A stretch of DNA of 64,000 nucleotides. Source: Lodderomyces elongisporus (lineage: Eukaryota; Ascomycota; Pichiomycetes; Serinales; Debaryomycetaceae). The notes beneath the pieces were generated by a model, which was not told the origin of the DNA, made no database searches, and saw only the letters and a program-made list of their open reading frames with translations. Both the position numbers and the translations under genes were made by a program. Of the stretch, positions 48,428-59,069 are shown piece by piece; position 1 is the first letter of the stretch; the number at the start of each line of letters is the position of its first letter. Where the stretch lies: NCBI RefSeq assembly GCF_030384665.1, contig NC_083679.1, forward strand, positions 930,001-994,000, written 5' to 3'.

Positions 48428-50164
48428 TTATTTACTTTGCTCATATAAGTTCACCTTTAAGATATCGTCAACAATAAGCTTACCTGCACTAACCACTTCT
48501 TCGTCAAAGTATCTTCTACCGCTCAATTGTAATGCAATTGGCGCCTTCTTAAACTCTTCCGGTTTGTAGTTTTCATTCTCCAATTTCTCCAACTCTGATC
48601 TATACGTATATTGCTTATCTTCTTCCGTCCAGACATCCACTTTAGGGTCTTGAACCAACCCAGTTTGGAAACTCAATGTAGGCAAATCCAAAATGTTAAA
48701 CAAAGCTGTGTATGACCAGTTAAACACCTCCTCAGAATGCGGTGCAACATTATTATAAGCAGGAGACAAGATGAAATCAACATTGTTCTGCACCATATAA
48801 TCATTATACTCATTCCTCAATTTATCTCTAATGACATTCAATTCTCTATTCTCAGCAACAGTATATTGCTTAGAACCATCTCCATAGTTCAAGTTCCATT
48901 TGGTCAACTTGGTCAATGGCTCGCCACTTTGGCCCAACAATTTCCGCTGCATATGGTTACCATCACAATTGTACATCTTGTTAACTGTCTCATAAGCAAG
49001 TTTGGTACTTGGTGGAGTAAACTCAACAATCTTGACACCGGCAGCTTTCAATTTACTTACAACTTCATCAATACCGCGTCTAATAGGAGGTGAGACTCTT
49101 ACCAATCCATCATCTCTAATAACAGCAACAGTTATTTCTTTAGCTTTGGGCTTTTCAACTTCTCTCCATGGCATAGGTAATGTCCATGCATCATAGTTCC
49201 ATGGCTTACCATCATTGATGTAGTGTTTGAACCATAATTCGATGTCATCTATAGACCTTGCAAATGGTCCAGCTACTGCAGGTACAGATTCCTGACCTGC
49301 ACCACTGGATACTGATCCCAATAAAGAGACTCTACGTGTAGTTGGTCTAAATCCATGGCAACCAGAATATGCGGCTGGAGCTCTAATAGACCCTCCAATA
49401 TCAGAACCGATTCCAATGACACTACCTCCAAAAGCAACAACAGCGCCTTCTCCCGATGACGAGCCACCACTCGACAAAAGCAAATTGAAGGGACATTTTG
49501 TTAAGCCAGTGAAATTATTGGCTGAGTCCAAGTGCATAAGCGTTTGAGGTTGAGACGTTCTAATGTAAAAAACAGCACCCAATTTCAACAAGATTTCAAC
49601 ATTTGCTGCATGCTCGTCGGCAACATTGTCAATTAGTGAAACGTATCCAGCATGAGTAATCTTGCCTTTGTACTTGATGTGCTCTTTAAGCGAGATTGGT
49701 AAACCATGCAATGGACCCACTGTATATCCATTCTTTTTATAGTATGCATCCAACTCTTCTGCACGCTTCAATCCTTCGTCAATAAAAAACTCCATAGCAC
49801 AATTGGTAAATTGATGTGCAATAATAGCACGTTTGGCAAATGCCTTGTACACTTCAACTGATGTCCATTTACCCAGTGCAATATTGGCTAATAGTGAAGC
49901 GGCTGGAGTATCTGTGATTTCAAACTCTTTAGGTGACAAGAGTCTTTCATTGTAGAGATACTCTACGGCATTAAACTGCTCAGCAATTAACTCTTTAATG
50001 TCCTTGGGGAGTTTAGTTGCAAGTTCTTGTGGAATTGCATCAGCAAGCCTTTTCCTATACGCATCAAGCTTTGGCTTGTATTCGGCATACTTGGTAGGAT
50101 CCTCATAGCCAGTAAAGTCTTCTTTTGTTAAGAAGGATTTGAAAATGGAATCAGTAGAAGTCAT
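48428..50164 (-). CDS. Amidase-signature hydrolase, copy B
   Basis: Tandem paralogue of copy A, about 578 residues from the ATG at 50164 (MTSTDSIFKSFLTKEDFTGYEDPTK). It keeps GPLHGLPISLKEH, SSGGSSSGEGA and GIGSDIGGSIRAPA, so the catalytic triad is intact. The open frame extends 45 codons upstream, but that part is a Phe/Leu run read from A-rich leader DNA and has no counterpart in copy A. Differences from A cluster in the substrate-side loops (for example GHVGCVSLLDN versus THAGYVSLIDN), compatible with different amide preference. Possible transcripts of A and B are tandem, not divergent. Confidence 0.93.
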   Translation of the reverse strand: MTSTDSIFKSFLTKEDFTGYEDPTKYAEYKPKLDAYRKRLADAIPQELATKLPKDIKELIAEQFNAVEYLYNERLLSPKEFEITDTPAASLLANIALGKWTSVEVYKAFAKRAIIAHQFTNCAMEFFIDEGLKRAEELDAYYKKNGYTVGPLHGLPISLKEHIKYKGKITHAGYVSLIDNVADEHAANVEILLKLGAVFYIRTSQPQTLMHLDSANNFTGLTKCPFNLLLSSGGSSSGEGAVVAFGGSVIGIGSDIGGSIRAPAAYSGCHGFRPTTRRVSLLGSVSSGAGQESVPAVAGPFARSIDDIELWFKHYINDGKPWNYDAWTLPMPWREVEKPKAKEITVAVIRDDGLVRVSPPIRRGIDEVVSKLKAAGVKIVEFTPPSTKLAYETVNKMYNCDGNHMQRKLLGQSGEPLTKLTKWNLNYGDGSKQYTVAENRELNVIRDKLRNEYNDYMVQNNVDFILSPAYNNVAPHSEEVFNWSYTALFNILDLPTLSFQTGLVQDPKVDVWTEEDKQYTYRSELEKLENENYKPEEFKKAPIALQLSGRRYFDEEVVSAGKLIVDDILKVNLYEQSK

Positions 50165-51785
50165 GACAAGTACTATGGGTAAAGTAATGAGTGTAGGAAA
50201 AAGATGAAGAAAATGAAGAGAATAAAGAAAGAGGAAAAACAAAGTAAAAAAAAAGAAGAAAAAACAAAGGAAAAGAAAAAATAAGTAAAATGGAAACAAT
50301 TTGTTTTTTTGGCAACAGGAAATGGACCGGACTTTATATGTTGTTGAAGATCAAATCTAAATGAGAGATAGACGGGAGAGGGGAAGGAGAAGTAAGAATA
50401 AAAATAAAAAGAGGGAAAAGTGTGGATTTGATAAGACGGAATGCGTGTCCCAATTAGGAAACTGAGAGCTACTGTCCAAATAAAAAGCGCATTTGCAAAA
50501 AAAAAAAACAAAAATAAAAAAAATAAAAAAAAAAGAGGAGTTTTTAACCCGACCCCACACAAACGCATACACGATAGCTAAATACTCAATAAAATAAAAA
50601 GGTTTGGACGTGAAAAACTCAATTTGCTAACCAGATCAGATCAGATCAGAAAAACAACATAAACGTTGAATAAAGGTTATAAATAACAGCAATTTGGTTT
50701 GTTTTTTTTCTCACAAGAAGCTCATGAAGTTTAACAATATTGAGGAAAGGGTGATGGGAGTTCTTTTTTGGAACCTGTTTTGTTAAAAATATAGAGAGAG
50801 AATTAAAACGTGTTGTCCTATGGAAGTTCAAGAAAATGCATAAAGAAAGAAATAATAGAGTAAGCAGTTTAAAATTGAAAAATAAAAATAAAATTAAAAA
50901 ATAAAAAATAAGGTAAAAAAAAATCAAAGACAAGAGCCAAACATTGATGGGCATGATAAGATGCAGAGAGTAAAACTAATGAGAGACTATAGCGCTAAAT
51001 TATCTTTAGCTAATGGTTCCCTTGTTTGTTTCTTAGCGGCAACTAGTATTTGCCAATAACAAAATCTTTCCTCGGTATATAGAAAGTGAAATGCATTTAA
51101 AGAGTCTATGATGTTGTTGTTGTTGTTGTTGTTGTTGTTGTCTTTTCTCTTACTTATGTTCTAGTAGATAGCACAATCCAGAATTTTTCAAAAATCATTC
51201 AATTCAGTTTTACAATCTCGTCTCAGTTTCATATCAAAATCACTTACTTTTGATCTGGAAATTAAATTTTCAAGATTCAATTTGTAAAATTATAATTCCT
51301 GGGCTCTGCAACATTCCAAAAATTTTACAGTTGACAAGTATATCTCCATACCCATCTTTCCAATAGTAAAATCAAGTAAAACAAAAGACGTTATAAAGAT
51401 ACAGATAATATATATATATGTATATATCAACTTGTATAACTTGTTCAACTCTTTCAATCTATGCAGAATCAGCTCAAGTCTCTCCACGTTACTCTTCTCG
51501 CTCTCTGTTTCCCTCATTTGCAGGTGGTAGATGAAAAGATGGGCAGTTCAATAAATCATTTGGAGATGAAGAACAATCAAATGGTCAATTTATTTGCCTT
51601 TTCTTTTTTATTTTGGTATTGTGGTCTTTTCAGATGATCACAAACATAAACAACAATATGAATGAAAGAGTGTTATATAGTGAATGCGAAAGTAAAAAAA
51701 AAAAAAAAAAAGAAAGAAGTATTTCATCTACCTGCCCCCTCATGTGAAAACCATCATGATATAGGAAAAAAAAAAGAAATGTTCC
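50165..51785. promoter_or_regulatory. Divergent intergenic region (amidase B / kinase)
   Basis: 1.6 kb. It contains A-rich leader DNA (50180-50290, 50490-50535), GATCA repeats (50634-50650), a (GTT)n run (51112-51140), TATATA (51408-51427) and poly-A (51694-51715). No gene is seen. Confidence 0.45.
51112..51140. repeat. (GTT)n trinucleotide repeat
   Basis: About nine GTT units in non-coding DNA. Confidence 0.9.
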
Positions 51786-52721
51786 ATGACAAATTTAACA
51801 GCAACTACAACAAATACAACTACAACAAGAGGGATCCCCAAAATCTCTAAATTCGATAAGAAATTGTCCTTTTTAGGTAAAGGGATCAGTGGATATGTTC
51901 AGCTATACCAAACAAGGAATCCATTGGGACTTTCCAAAACACGCGTCTCTTGTACACCCACGCTTTATGCTGTCAAAGTCGCACTAGACAAGGACTCAGA
52001 TGAGTTATTACACGAGTATTGCATCTTGAAAGAACTCGGTTGTCATCAAAACATCATAACTGTTTACAAGTATGAACCACTGTCGTTCTCATCTTCCAAA
52101 GCAAAATTATATATGGAAGCAGCTAGAAGTGAAAATCTCCATACGATGCTAAAAGATATGCTGAATCATAATGAGCAAGAGTTGTATTGTATTTGGAAGC
52201 AAATAGTCAACGGTGTCCAATACCTTCATGAACTCGATATCTGCCATCGTGATTTGAAATTAGAGAACCTTGTGTTTGACCTAGACTTTAAGTTTATAAA
52301 AATTATTGATTTTGCTACGGCGCATAAGCTTAAAACTAAAGACGAACTTTCAGTTGGATTAGTTGGCTCGAAAAAGTATGCTGCTCCAGAAACATTTGCC
52401 AGTCTCAAGTATGATGGAAAGGCTGCAGATATGTGGGCATTGGGCATTATCTGCTATTATATATTCAATGGACGACGATTTCCTTGGAGTATGGCACATC
52501 ATAGTGACGTGGATTATATGGAATACAAGGAACTGGGGACACTATTGCCAATGGAGCAGGTAAATTCTGATAAAGTCAAGCATGTTATTAGTAACTTGCT
52601 ACTACCTGATCAGTTAGAAAGATATTCCATATACAAAGTCTATAAATTCTTGATAGAAGTCAAATCTTGTACTTGTGATACCACTTGTGGGTTCGATCAC
52701 CAGCAGACATTTGGCAAGTAA
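51786..52721 (+). CDS. Small Ser/Thr protein kinase, Npr/Hal-like
   Basis: A 311-residue protein that is almost entirely kinase domain. The Gly loop is LGKGISGYVQLYQ (about 29-41) and the Lys is in TLYAVKVALD. The alphaC Glu is in LLHEYCILKEL and the catalytic loop is CHRDLKLENLVFD. The metal-binding motif reads IIDFATAH, so DFG has become DFA. GSKKYAAPETF is the APE segment and DMWALGIICYYIF follows. This set resembles the fungus-specific Npr1/Hal4/Hal5/Prr2 kinases that regulate plasma-membrane transporters, but those have long N-terminal extensions, missing here. Catalytic Lys, Glu, Asp and Asn are present, so activity is likely. The exact orthologue is not resolved. Start: the ATG at 51786, followed by a Thr/Asn-rich stretch. 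Confidence 0.82.
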   Translation: MTNLTATTTNTTTTRGIPKISKFDKKLSFLGKGISGYVQLYQTRNPLGLSKTRVSCTPTLYAVKVALDKDSDELLHEYCILKELGCHQNIITVYKYEPLSFSSSKAKLYMEAARSENLHTMLKDMLNHNEQELYCIWKQIVNGVQYLHELDICHRDLKLENLVFDLDFKFIKIIDFATAHKLKTKDELSVGLVGSKKYAAPETFASLKYDGKAADMWALGIICYYIFNGRRFPWSMAHHSDVDYMEYKELGTLLPMEQVNSDKVKHVISNLLLPDQLERYSIYKVYKFLIEVKSCTCDTTCGFDHQQTFGK

Positions 52722-53225
52722 AACCATAGGAGTTTAATCTCCGATATACTTAAAAGAAAAAAAACAAAAAAGAAAGAAAGAAAAACAAATGCATAGTTTG
52801 CCATTTACCCTCTGCATCTTACCTCTTGACTCTTGCCTCTTTGTCTTTTATCTTTTGCGGGGTAAGGTCTTTATTTTTTATCTGAAGTTTGACTCCTGCT
52901 TATCATGCTTTTGACTCGGTATATCCAAGACCCCCAACTCCCTTTGTTACAATTATTATAATCTTTCTTCTTGTTTTTTTTTTTTGTCTCTCTCTCTCTC
53001 TCGCTTCCACAAAAATGCAAGGCGTACGAGTTCATCTCCACGTGACTCATTTATTAGAAGCAAAAAGTGTAAGAGAGTAGGTTTTTTTTTATTTTGTTTT
53101 TGGATGTTCTCTTTTCCTTTAGATTAATTTTTCATCGTATATATTGTCAACTAAAATCTCCGCTCAGGAACACTCCAGTTGTTTGCCTGTCAATTAGTTG
53201 CTAGATATACCAATACCACCACCAA
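52722..53225 (+). promoter_or_regulatory. SHM1 promoter with clustered TGACTC sites
   Basis: 504 bp. TGACTC occurs at 52827-52832, 52890-52895, 52912-52917 and 53043-53048; the last is TGACTCA and overlaps a CACGTG box (53039-53044). TGACTC is the core bound by Gcn4 and by Bas1 in yeasts, and CACGTG is bound by Cbf1. Four copies on one strand in about 220 bp is far more than chance. There is also a CT run (52988-53002). Confidence 0.65.
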
Positions 53226-54686
53226 ATGTTATCAAGATCATTCAAATCAGCAAGAACAGTAAGGGCATTGATGTCCTCTACTGCTTCTGTGCGTTCATTA
53301 TCGTTCCTTTCGAAACCTGTTAGCGAAGTAGACCCAGAGATGGCTAGCATTTTAGAACAAGAAAGAACTAGACAACGTCAATGTATCAGTTTGATTCCCT
53401 CGGAAAACTATACTTCCAAGTCAGTAATGGAGTTGCTTGGATCGGAGATGCAAAACAAGTATAGTGAGGGGTATCCAGGTGAGCGTTACTATGGAGGTAA
53501 CAAGATTATCGATAAATCTGAGTCGCTTTGTCAACAACGTGCATTGGAAGCTTTTGGATTGAACCCTGAAGAGTGGGGAGTTAATGTGCAAGCATTATCC
53601 GGTGCACCAGCAAATCTTTACACATATTCGGCAATCTTGGAAGTTGGTGACAGAATCATGGGATTGGACTTGCCTCATGGTGGACATTTGTCTCATGGTT
53701 ACCAAACCAATACTGCAAAGATTTCATTTATTTCAAAGTATTTCCAAACCATGCCATACAGATTGGATGAGCTGACTGGATTAATTGATTATGACACATT
53801 GGAAAAGAATGCTCAATTGTTTAGACCAAAAGTTATTGTTGCTGGTGCATCCGCATACTCAAGAGTGATTGACTACAAAAGAATGAAACAAATTGCCGAC
53901 AAGGTTGGTGCTTACTTGATGTCTGATATGGCGCACATTTCTGGATTGGTTTCTGCAGGAGTTACTGAGTCCCCATTCCCATACTCCGATATTGTTACCA
54001 CCACCACACACAAATCATTAAGGGGACCAAGAGGTGCCATGATCTTTTTCAGAAAAGGTATTAGAAAAGTTACCAAAAAGGGTAAAGAAATCCCATATGA
54101 GTTGGAAAGAAAGATTAACTTTTCAGTTTTCCCTGGTCATCAAGGTGGTCCACACAACCACACCATTTCCGCCTTGGCTGTTGCCTTGAAGCAATGTGCA
54201 GAGCCAGACTACAAAAAATACCAACAAGCTGTTGTTGACAATGCAAAGCATTTTGCCAATGAATTACAAAGCAAAGGCTTTGACTTGGTGTCAGGTGGTA
54301 CAGATACCCATTTGATCTTGGTTGACTTGAGCTCGAAAAAGATTGATGGTGCACGTGTAGAAGCTGTTTTGGAAAGAGCCAATATTGCTGCAAATAAAAA
54401 CACCATCCCTGGTGACACTAGTGCTCTCTTCCCCTCTGGTTTAAGAGTTGGAACACCCGCAATGACCACTAGAGGATTTGGTTTTGATGAATTTACCAAA
54501 GTTGCTGAGCTCATGGACGAAGCTGTTGCAATTGCAATTGAATTGAAGGCAAAGGAACAAGGTAAAGTGCCTAAAGAATTGTTGGCTTCATTCAAAAAAT
54601 TGGCTGACGAAAGTGACAAAGTCAAGGAGCTTGGACAAAGAGTAGCTGAGTGGACAACAACATACCCAGTGCCAGGTGATTTGTAA
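53226..54686 (+). CDS. SHM1: Serine hydroxymethyltransferase, mitochondrial
   Basis: PLP enzyme that interconverts serine plus tetrahydrofolate with glycine plus methylene-tetrahydrofolate. 486 residues. The Arg/Ser-rich first about 28 residues ([15 protein letters not shown]...) are a mitochondrial presequence, marking this as the Shm1 rather than the cytosolic Shm2 form. Family blocks are [53 protein letters not shown], and the PLP-lysine motif [16 protein letters not shown] with Lys263. One CTG codon was seen, in PYRLDE(CTG)TGLIDYD, where Ser fits better than Leu. The upstream region is rich in Gcn4/Bas1-type sites. Confidence 0.97.
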   Translation: MLSRSFKSARTVRALMSSTASVRSLSFLSKPVSEVDPEMASILEQERTRQRQCISLIPSENYTSKSVMELLGSEMQNKYSEGYPGERYYGGNKIIDKSESLCQQRALEAFGLNPEEWGVNVQALSGAPANLYTYSAILEVGDRIMGLDLPHGGHLSHGYQTNTAKISFISKYFQTMPYRLDELTGLIDYDTLEKNAQLFRPKVIVAGASAYSRVIDYKRMKQIADKVGAYLMSDMAHISGLVSAGVTESPFPYSDIVTTTTHKSLRGPRGAMIFFRKGIRKVTKKGKEIPYELERKINFSVFPGHQGGPHNHTISALAVALKQCAEPDYKKYQQAVVDNAKHFANELQSKGFDLVSGGTDTHLILVDLSSKKIDGARVEAVLERANIAANKNTIPGDTSALFPSGLRVGTPAMTTRGFGFDEFTKVAELMDEAVAIAIELKAKEQGKVPKELLASFKKLADESDKVKELGQRVAEWTTTYPVPGDL

Positions 54687-55014
54687 AAAAAAAAAAAAAT
54701 CGAAAACAATGTACAAATTTATAAGTGTATAACTGTGTAGTTGTATCTATGAATATATATGTATATTTATACATATATATATATATATATATATATGTTT
54801 GTGTGTGTGTGTGTGTAGGCATACCGCAGCATGTGTTTGTATTTATTAGCTGTTAGCGCGTGCGGAATATATTTTTTCAAAAACAATTATTGAACCCACC
54901 ACCCAAGTAACTAAGTAACAACGAATTAACAATTTAACTAATCAACAGACAAAAACACTCCTTCAAGTATAAACGCATCCGCCACCTTTACTTTATTACT
55001 TTCTTTCTTCAACA
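54687..55014. promoter_or_regulatory. SHM1 3' end / SIN4 promoter
   Basis: 328 bp with poly-A just after the SHM1 stop, a (TA)n tract (54773-54796) and a GT run (54798-54818). Nothing else is recognised. Confidence 0.4.
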
Positions 55015-57876
55015 ATGGAGGTGATTAACAAGTACTTAGGACAAGGTACAACACCGCTTATTTCGTGGTCAAAAATTGGATTCATCGTTTATGTTCCACC
55101 AACGAGAACAGCACAGCATAATTTGCTTTTGACATTCCTTGAGAATGTCGATGGGAAAACATGGAGGTTGGCTAAACCTCAACCAATTGACATTAAATGC
55201 GACAACAAGTATCTACCCGAAATATCACTAGTCTCGTGGAGTACATTGAGCACCGACTTAGCTGTATCTGATGTCTATGGTAATTTTTACATACTCTTAG
55301 CGGGAGTGGGACTACTAGAATCAAAAGATCCATCACCAAGTTACGAACTCACGTCTTACAATCATATGGAAATGATTTATAGGGACGTCATTAATCAGGA
55401 TATGAGTTCTCCGGTCAATCCCGAGGCTTCGATAGTAGCATTCAAATGGTTGAATATTGAAAAACCACAAATATTGAATAAACCGGCAGCATTGGTTGCA
55501 CCTCAGGACCACCAACTGGCTTCTTCTTCTTCTGCTGCTGCTGCTGCTGCTGGTTCAAGTGCAACTACAAATAATTCTACATCTTCATCTATGTATGCAT
55601 ATGGAGTGAATCAGTATGCACCGCACGGTCTTTCACACCCAATTGCTACGAAACAAGCATGTGTCGCATTAAGAAGGAGCGGTGCATTTATGCTCTATTA
55701 CCAAGGTGAGCATAAAGTAGAGTATCATAAAACAATGGTAAATCTAAATGGCCTGCAGCCACTACAACTGCAACTGCAACTGCTGCCTCTGATGTTACAT
55801 GCCCATATACCGATGATGATTGACAAGGCCGCGATAGGATTCACAAATGACAAGGAAATCATCATAAGTGCGTGGGACTCATTGACCAATACAATTTTCA
55901 CATACCTTGTTACTATTGACTGGGGATTCCTAACAGAATCTGCAAAGAGACAGAAAACGGACCCACATTTTCACACGCCAAAGGAAAGCCAGAAGCCACC
56001 TACAATGCATTTGAAATTAATTCATCAAATGACTCCCGAACAGGGACTTACATCGATTGATATTATTTCAGCAAACCCCGAAAAATCGTCTCAGGCTAGT
56101 ATATTGTGGACTTACGGTACAACTGTTTATCGATACCAGATCACAGACACGGCGAATCTTATACACGAAGCATTTGTAGAACTAGGAAGGCGACAAGGTG
56201 TGACTGGTGAGCTTCGCTCTGTCAAAACCATTGACTTGGTGGATAAAATAACTCGACTGGATCCAATACAATCTATCGCTTCGGGCCCATCTGATATGTA
56301 TGCAGTGATTTACTATCGAAATGGGAAAATCGAGATTCTTGATGCTGTAGAGTGGGAACCTGTTGGTAGCAAAGAGTACCCACCAACCACAATTTCAACG
56401 ATGTTTGATTTAGGATACGGATTTCCTTCGGTTGGAAAAGAAGAACAAGACCATACGACTAAAAACCAAAACCAAAATCAAAACCAAAACCAAAACCAAC
56501 TTATGATGGCTGTGTCGCCAAACTTGACGTCCATTGTTTATACAGAAATATATGGTGCAGATGAAAACTCGCATTTGATATTGAAAACAGCAGAAAAAGT
56601 ACGCAATGTTGGTGTTTCGCCAAAAGAGTTGTTGATCACTTCTGCCGGTTTTGCTTACCGTCATGCATATGCATGCTATTCCAACACATGTTCGGATGAT
56701 TTGGTCTTGTTAATTGAAGCAGAAATAGATCGTGTTAAGCAAACACTTTCTAAACAAATGCCGGATAAGCAAGAAAATGTCAATTTAATTGTTAAAAAAT
56801 TTATTGAAACTATCATCAGTGAATCACATCGGAGTATAAATTTTCAACTTGATGCATTTAGCAAAGAATCTGTTGATAAACTATTGTCCAATCCCCCTTT
56901 ACAAAAGTTGCTTTCATTGCAGCATATTCTTGGTGAAGCTCAAGGAAACACTGTTATGTCAGATATTGCTTGGCTTATCTTGAATTTGCGAAGCACCAAT
57001 TTTGGCATCATGTTTACCCTCTCGAGTATATATCGACAAATCTCAAAGAAAAAGCCTAGTGAAGATACAATGCAGGATTCTATCACAAGGGGCGAATGTA
57101 TATTATCATTGATTGGTAACATTAAATGGCTTATCGATCTTATGGCCTATTTCAATCAGGAACTCATGCAGCTCACTTATTTCAAGAATGATTCTCGAAG
57201 CGAGCTTGACTTGTCAAACTCAATAGTTTTACCTGTCATTTTGAGTAAAGTACCGCGATTATTCCTCATGTATGCTATATCTTCGATGGGCAAAACTCAT
57301 GAGATTTTAAAGAAGTTGCACAAGGATCTTGCTGAGAGCAATAAACTATTCAAGCCCATGAAGGAATCGCTTAATCGATATTTCACAATCTTTAATAATG
57401 CGCCATTGACTTTAAACTTGTTTGAAAATTACTTGCGTGAATGTGATGCCTTGGTCACAAAGGAGATGGCGACTAAAGGCAGTCTCAAGATTGAACAAAG
57501 CTTGGTATTCGGAATTATTCCATCCGAAGTTCAAGATTTAGCAAAGACATTGGTCGAGAGATATTCTATTAGCATTGCAAGAGAGTCAAAGGTTCCTGAC
57601 TTGTTTTTTTACGATACAGAATGGTTGAATTTGGGGAATGAGAGCAAGAACAAGAACATCAATAACCAACTGGGTAATAATATAGTTTACAATAATGGGG
57701 TGGATGCATTGAGAAAAGTGAATATATTTGATAAAGTTCGAAGGTGTACTCGCTGTCGATCGGTGAGCTTGGTGACGGACCCTTTGGTGTTTGAGGCTCC
57801 AAGCACAATTGGATTGTGGACAATGGTGTTCCAAAGGACTTGTATTTGTGGAAATGCATGGGTTAATGAAGTATAG
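55015..57876 (+). CDS. SIN4: Mediator tail subunit Sin4/Med16
   Basis: Med16 of the Mediator tail module, linking activators to RNA polymerase II. 953 residues, near the yeast 974. The N-terminal half has a beta-propeller-like pattern with short Trp/Asp-rich strands (LISWSKIGFIVYVPP, ISLVSWSTLSTDLAVSDVYGNFYIL). The C-terminus has the Cys-rich end typical of Sin4: RCTRCRSVSLVTDP...WTMVFQRTCICGNAWV. Inserts include an Ala/Ser run (about 168-182), a segment at about 247-261 with six CTG codons, and an Asn-Gln repeat (about 483-495). With CTG read as Ser the second insert becomes Gln/Ser-rich rather than Leu-rich. Start: the ATG at 55015, only 5' option with family-like sequence. Confidence 0.9.
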   Translation: MEVINKYLGQGTTPLISWSKIGFIVYVPPTRTAQHNLLLTFLENVDGKTWRLAKPQPIDIKCDNKYLPEISLVSWSTLSTDLAVSDVYGNFYILLAGVGLLESKDPSPSYELTSYNHMEMIYRDVINQDMSSPVNPEASIVAFKWLNIEKPQILNKPAALVAPQDHQLASSSSAAAAAAGSSATTNNSTSSSMYAYGVNQYAPHGLSHPIATKQACVALRRSGAFMLYYQGEHKVEYHKTMVNLNGLQPLQLQLQLLPLMLHAHIPMMIDKAAIGFTNDKEIIISAWDSLTNTIFTYLVTIDWGFLTESAKRQKTDPHFHTPKESQKPPTMHLKLIHQMTPEQGLTSIDIISANPEKSSQASILWTYGTTVYRYQITDTANLIHEAFVELGRRQGVTGELRSVKTIDLVDKITRLDPIQSIASGPSDMYAVIYYRNGKIEILDAVEWEPVGSKEYPPTTISTMFDLGYGFPSVGKEEQDHTTKNQNQNQNQNQNQLMMAVSPNLTSIVYTEIYGADENSHLILKTAEKVRNVGVSPKELLITSAGFAYRHAYACYSNTCSDDLVLLIEAEIDRVKQTLSKQMPDKQENVNLIVKKFIETIISESHRSINFQLDAFSKESVDKLLSNPPLQKLLSLQHILGEAQGNTVMSDIAWLILNLRSTNFGIMFTLSSIYRQISKKKPSEDTMQDSITRGECILSLIGNIKWLIDLMAYFNQELMQLTYFKNDSRSELDLSNSIVLPVILSKVPRLFLMYAISSMGKTHEILKKLHKDLAESNKLFKPMKESLNRYFTIFNNAPLTLNLFENYLRECDALVTKEMATKGSLKIEQSLVFGIIPSEVQDLAKTLVERYSISIARESKVPDLFFYDTEWLNLGNESKNKNINNQLGNNIVYNNGVDALRKVNIFDKVRRCTRCRSVSLVTDPLVFEAPSTIGLWTMVFQRTCICGNAWVNEV
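56464..56499 (+). repeat. AACCAA/AATCAA repeat coding Asn-Gln in SIN4
   Basis: Six Asn-Gln dipeptides encoded by near-identical hexamers, typical of replication-slippage tracts in this genome. Confidence 0.9.
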
Positions 57877-57939
57877 TCTGGAACATAGGTGAGATGAGTT
57901 TATATTAATTTTATAAATAATTAAAAAGAAAAAAGAAAA

Positions 57940-57943
57940 CAAA

Positions 57944-57975
<32 letters not shown>
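57940..57975. repeat. (AAAT)n tetranucleotide repeat
   Basis: About nine AAAT units in the convergent region between SIN4 and the aldo-keto reductase, followed by three GGAAAT units. Confidence 0.9.
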
Positions 57976-58136
57976 AAAGGAAATGGAAATGGAAATGGAG
58001 TAGTGAAAAAGTGGATAGAGAGGGGGGGTTGAAAGAGTCGTTATTTCTACGTTCTATATTCATATTTTATTGTTTCAAATCTCTAGTAATTCTCTAAAAT
58101 TCCCAAGTATCTAAAATCTGAGCTATATTTTATAAT

Positions 58137-59069
58137 CTATAAATCTTTAAACTGTTCGTGGAAAAAAGCTCTATATGGATTCTCTTTGCCAATTTTGTCG
58201 ATTTCCTGAACTTCTTCCGCGGTCAATTCAAAGTCAAACAAGTCAAGTGACTCCTTAATTCTACTTTCCTTGGAGGAGGTAGTTATGGGTAAGACTCCCT
58301 TTTGCAAAACATACCTCAACAATAATTGAGCATCAGTCTTGCTATATTTGCTAGAAAGTTCTTTTAATAAGCCACCCAATGCGCCATCTTTGACTCTAGC
58401 CAATGGTGCCAAGGGAGAGAATGCTTCGACTAAAATACCCTGTTCTTGAGAGTACTTGACAATATCAGTTGACTGGTTTTGCAAAAAAGCGTGGAATTCA
58501 ATCTGGTTGACCACGGGGTAAAACTCTGGGCTTGGCGATACCTTGTACAAGCGTTCCAAATGGACTTTTGCTGCATTTGAGATACCAATTTCCCTTACTT
58601 TGCCCTGTTTCTTGGCTTCAATAAGAACTTTCCATACATCTTCCAAAGTATATCCATTAGAAACATCAGTACTGAAGAATGGTGAATGAATCAAAAACAA
58701 GTCGATATATTCTACTCCTAAATCTTTCAATGCCAGCTCAATTGATTTCTCAGGAGACTCGCTGCCTTTGTGTTGGCCCCAGCCACCATTATACTTTGTG
58801 GTAATCCACAAGTCTTCTCTTGGAATATCAGTTCTCTTGAGGGCCTCGCCAACTTCCTTGTGGGTGTTGTATACTTCAGCAGTGTCAATGTGTCTATAGC
58901 CCAATTTCAATGATAAGAGAAGCTGTTCAACAAGTTCCTCGTTGATATCGCTCTTGTCCTGGTCCTTTTTCCATTTTGTACCTGTTCCGGTACCCATTGA
59001 AAGAGGTTGACCTGATTTAGTCTTGAATTGTGGGTGCAATTGAACTGGATGTGATTGAGAATAAGTCAT
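58137..59069 (-). CDS. NADPH-dependent aldo-keto reductase (YDL124W/AKR3C-like)
   Basis: Cytosolic oxidoreductase reducing carbonyl substrates with NAD(P)H. The 310-residue TIM-barrel protein has the full catalytic tetrad: Asp and Tyr in [17 protein letters not shown], Lys in WITTKYNG and His in LFLIHSPFF. The cofactor-side motif [17 protein letters not shown] is also present. The [18 protein letters not shown] insertion after the Lys and the overall length resemble yeast YDL124W (alpha-keto amide reductase) and conjugated polyketone reductases. The exact substrate cannot be read from sequence. It is convergent with SIN4. Confidence 0.93.
   Translation of the reverse strand: MTYSQSHPVQLHPQFKTKSGQPLSMGTGTGTKWKKDQDKSDINEELVEQLLLSLKLGYRHIDTAEVYNTHKEVGEALKRTDIPREDLWITTKYNGGWGQHKGSESPEKSIELALKDLGVEYIDLFLIHSPFFSTDVSNGYTLEDVWKVLIEAKKQGKVREIGISNAAKVHLERLYKVSPSPEFYPVVNQIEFHAFLQNQSTDIVKYSQEQGILVEAFSPLAPLARVKDGALGGLLKELSSKYSKTDAQLLLRYVLQKGVLPITTSSKESRIKESLDLFDFELTAEEVQEIDKIGKENPYRAFFHEQFKDL

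Noticed and set aside
50165..50299. N-terminal extension of amidase B
   Set aside because: It encodes a Phe/Leu homopolymer read from A-rich leader DNA and has no equivalent in amidase A; the ATG at 50164 gives the matching N-terminus.
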